NCBI GenBank assembly: GCA_002405485.1
Contig: DHLW01000072.1
Location: forward strand, 12,380-20,251
Direction: 5' to 3'
DNA from: Phycisphaerales bacterium UBA4658
GTDB lineage: Bacteria > Planctomycetota > Phycisphaerae > Phycisphaerales > UBA1924
Length of the DNA: 7,872 nt
Shown piece by piece: positions 6,413-7,872 of this stretch. The notes below the pieces were generated by a model. The model had not been told where the DNA came from. It made no database searches and saw only the letters and a list, made by a program, of their open reading frames with translations. Within the stretch, counting starts at the first letter, position 1. Every line of letters begins with the position of its first letter. The position numbers and the translations under genes were made by a program.

Positions 6413-7642
6413 ATGGCTTGCCGAAACTGCAGTTGCGATCACGCCCGTTCCACTCCGTCCGACAAGTCGCCCATCGATCACGCCGCGGGCGTCCGCCATG
6501 CCCAGCGTGTGCTCATCGGCCTCTCGGTCCTGGCCATCGCGGGCGCGGGCATCGCCTCGGCTCTCGCCCTGACCAGCCAGCCGCCCGCCGCGCCGGCGTC
6601 AAAGGCGCCCGCGAACCCGGAGAAGGTCCCCGCTCCCGCATCCGATGCGACGCAGACCCCGCCCGCCGCCACGCAGGGGCTCATCCGCCACGGTCGCAAG
6701 GACCCGATCCCTCGACCGGCCGGCGCGCTCCGCATTGCGACCTACAACATCGAGAATCTCTTCGACTCCGAGCAGGCCAGCGACGAGCCGGATCGCACCC
6801 CGACACCGCGCAAGCCCGACGAACACCGGGCTTCTCTGGCCGCCGCGATCAAGGCGATTGACGCCGACATTCTCGCGCTGCAGGAAATCGCCTCGAAGGA
6901 CGTGCTGCTGAAGTTCCGCGATGATCACCTCAAGGATCTCGGATACACCTATGTCTCCTCGCTCGATGCCGGCGATGGCCGAGGGATCGAGCAGTCCGTG
7001 CTCAGCCGGTATCCCCTCTCCAACGAGGCCAACTGGCCGAACACCACGCTCGAGGCCAAGCACCCGGACAAACTCGGCCGCCGAGCCAACCGCGACGCCG
7101 GCAAGCCCATCACCATGGCCCGCTCGCCGCTGCGCGTGACGGCGACCATTCCCTCCAAGGACGCCGGTGGCAGGCCCTACGAGCTCACCCTCTTCGTCCT
7201 CCACCACAAGAGCGGCCCCTTCCACAGCTACCAGCGCGAGGCCGAGGCCGCTCAGGTGCTCTCCTGGGCCAAGGACTTCCAGACGCAGAACCCCGCCGCC
7301 AACATCCTGATCGTCGGCGACTTCAACGCCAAGCCCGATGAGAAGTCCGTGCAGACCTATCTCACCTCCGGCTTTATCGACGCCTTCGGGGACCTCCCCG
7401 ATCGGAACGACCCGACCTGGCTGACCCACGTTTCCGGCCGGGCCATCGACCTCATCCTCCTCAACCAGAACGCCGCCGGCGAACTCATCAAGGAGTCCCG
7501 GTTCGTGCTCGGCACCATGCAGCGCCCCGAGGGCGTGGACTGGCGCTCGACCGCCCCGCCGGCGGGCTATGCCAGCGACCACTACCCCGTGGTCATCGAT
7601 CTCCGACCGGTCGATGCCGCCTCTCCGGCCCCCGCGAACTGA
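6413..7642 (+). CDS. Membrane-anchored endonuclease/exonuclease/phosphatase (EEP) family protein
   Basis: 409 residues. EEP-fold enzymes are metal-dependent phosphoesterases (nucleases, sphingomyelinases, inositol phosphatases); the substrate here is unknown. Residues 1-30 form a short polar tail with Cys3, Cys6 and Cys8. One hydrophobic helix spans about 32-53, then an Ala/Pro-rich linker to about 100. The catalytic domain starts at RIATYNIENLFD (107-118). Metal and catalytic motifs in order: Asn112 in YNIEN, Glu158 in LALQE, Arg199 in VLSRYPL, His265 in LHHKSG, Asp303 and Asn305 in GDFN, Asp346 in RAIDLILL, and SDH at 388-390. All expected elements are present, so activity is likely. The tail is basic at its membrane end (R28, H29, R32), which suggests N-in topology with the enzyme outside the inner membrane. 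There is no lipobox. The start is set by GGAG at 6400-6403. The gene ends 31 bases before a strong hairpin terminator. Confidence 0.9.
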   Translation: MACRNCSCDHARSTPSDKSPIDHAAGVRHAQRVLIGLSVLAIAGAGIASALALTSQPPAAPASKAPANPEKVPAPASDATQTPPAATQGLIRHGRKDPIPRPAGALRIATYNIENLFDSEQASDEPDRTPTPRKPDEHRASLAAAIKAIDADILALQEIASKDVLLKFRDDHLKDLGYTYVSSLDAGDGRGIEQSVLSRYPLSNEANWPNTTLEAKHPDKLGRRANRDAGKPITMARSPLRVTATIPSKDAGGRPYELTLFVLHHKSGPFHSYQREAEAAQVLSWAKDFQTQNPAANILIVGDFNAKPDEKSVQTYLTSGFIDAFGDLPDRNDPTWLTHVSGRAIDLILLNQNAAGELIKESRFVLGTMQRPEGVDWRSTAPPAGYASDHYPVVIDLRPVDAASPAPAN

Positions 7643-7673
7643 CCCGCCGGTTCTTTCAGGCTGAGGAAACACA

Positions 7674-7704
7674 AACGCCCCGGGGATTGCCCTCGGGGCG
7701 TTTT
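7674..7704. terminator. Probable bidirectional intrinsic terminator
   Basis: A 12-bp stem pairs 7674-7685 (AACGCCCCGGGG) with 7691-7702 (CCTCGGGGCGTT) around the loop ATTGC. There is one G-T wobble and no mismatch. On the plus strand it runs into TTTT (7701-7704). On the minus strand the complement of AAACACAAA (7667-7675) supplies a U-rich tail. It lies between the stops of two convergent genes (7642 plus, 7733 minus), the right place to end both transcripts. Confidence 0.85.
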
Positions 7705-7732
7705 CGTGTGCGTGTGCTGAAAGCCCGCGAGC

Positions 7733-7872
7733 TTACTTGCCGTCGCTCTCGCCCAGGATGAGCGGGACAACGCTCCGGTTCTGGAGGTTGAGAGCGCCAA
7801 GCAGCGCGGCCGCCGCCACCGCCTGCTCGCCCGTCGCCGTTCCTGCGAGCCCGACAAGGGCGTCGATCTGCC
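7733..7872 (-). CDS. C-terminal fragment of an unrecognised protein (5' end outside window)
   Basis: Reading the minus strand from the window edge, one frame stays open for 45 full codons to a TAA at 7733-7735. It ends in LGALNLQNRSVVPLILGESDGK by single-letter reading, a stretch I cannot match to a family. The fragment is rich in Ala, Leu and Gly (for example GEQAVAAAALLGAL) and could be amphipathic helices. The gene is called because the frame closes 31 bases before the bidirectional terminator, the stop is correctly placed for a convergent gene, and third positions are mostly G or C. No function is proposed. Another minus-strand frame covers part of the area but runs through the terminator into the EEP gene. 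Confidence 0.6.
   Translation of the reverse strand, partial: QIDALVGLAGTATGEQAVAAAALLGALNLQNRSVVPLILGESDGK

Noticed and set aside
6599..7672. Minus-strand open frame of 357 codons opposite the EEP gene
   Set aside because: Gly/Val/Glu-rich mirror of the EEP gene with no family motif; it also starts next to the terminator hairpin.
7582..7857. Minus-strand frame of 91 codons across the terminator
   Set aside because: It runs through the hairpin into the EEP gene and clashes with the better-placed frame ending at 7733.
1..7872. Search for tRNA, rRNA, CRISPR, insertion sequences, att sites or a defence island
   Set aside because: No repeat arrays, terminal inverted repeats, transposase or integrase motifs, or tRNA-like stems were seen; the gene set looks like ordinary chromosome.

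Overview
The window is GC-rich DNA, densely coding, with G or C at most third codon positions and no mobile element, CRISPR array or RNA gene that I can see. It reads as an ordinary chromosomal segment of a high-GC Gram-negative bacterium. The mix of a UMF1-type MFS transporter, a bacterial S10 carboxypeptidase, and a membrane-anchored EEP-fold phosphoesterase with an Ala/Pro linker recalls Planctomycetota (Phycisphaerae-like). That assignment is an inference from gene content and style, not proof.

Layout: (1) positions 1-306, plus strand, the 3' end of a probable UMF1/Atg22-like MFS transporter. (2) A 69-base gap, then a full-length HrpA-type DEAH-box RNA helicase of 1425 residues on the minus strand (4653 down to 376), convergent with the transporter. 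(3) A short divergent intergenic region (4654-4772) that must hold the starts of hrpA and of the next gene. (4) An S10-family serine carboxypeptidase-like protein on the plus strand (about 4773-6320). (5) A 92-base gap with a good ribosome binding site. (6) A membrane-anchored endonuclease/exonuclease/phosphatase (EEP) family protein (6413-7642). (7) A strong hairpin that looks like a bidirectional terminator (7674-7704). (8) The 3' end of an unrecognised minus-strand gene (7733 to the window end).

The genes do not form an obvious pathway. HrpA is an RNA/ribosome-associated housekeeping helicase. The peptidase and the EEP protein are co-directional hydrolases; each has its own promoter-like box or RBS, so they may be separate units. 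I found no convincing new multi-gene system. The points most worth a second look are: a 27-residue insertion in the HrpA OB-fold region; a possible leaderless GTG start for hrpA; an S10 peptidase with no visible signal peptide, a charged insert and a DxDGDxxxD acidic loop; a Cys-rich N-terminal tail on the EEP protein; and a recurring TAC-type promoter box.
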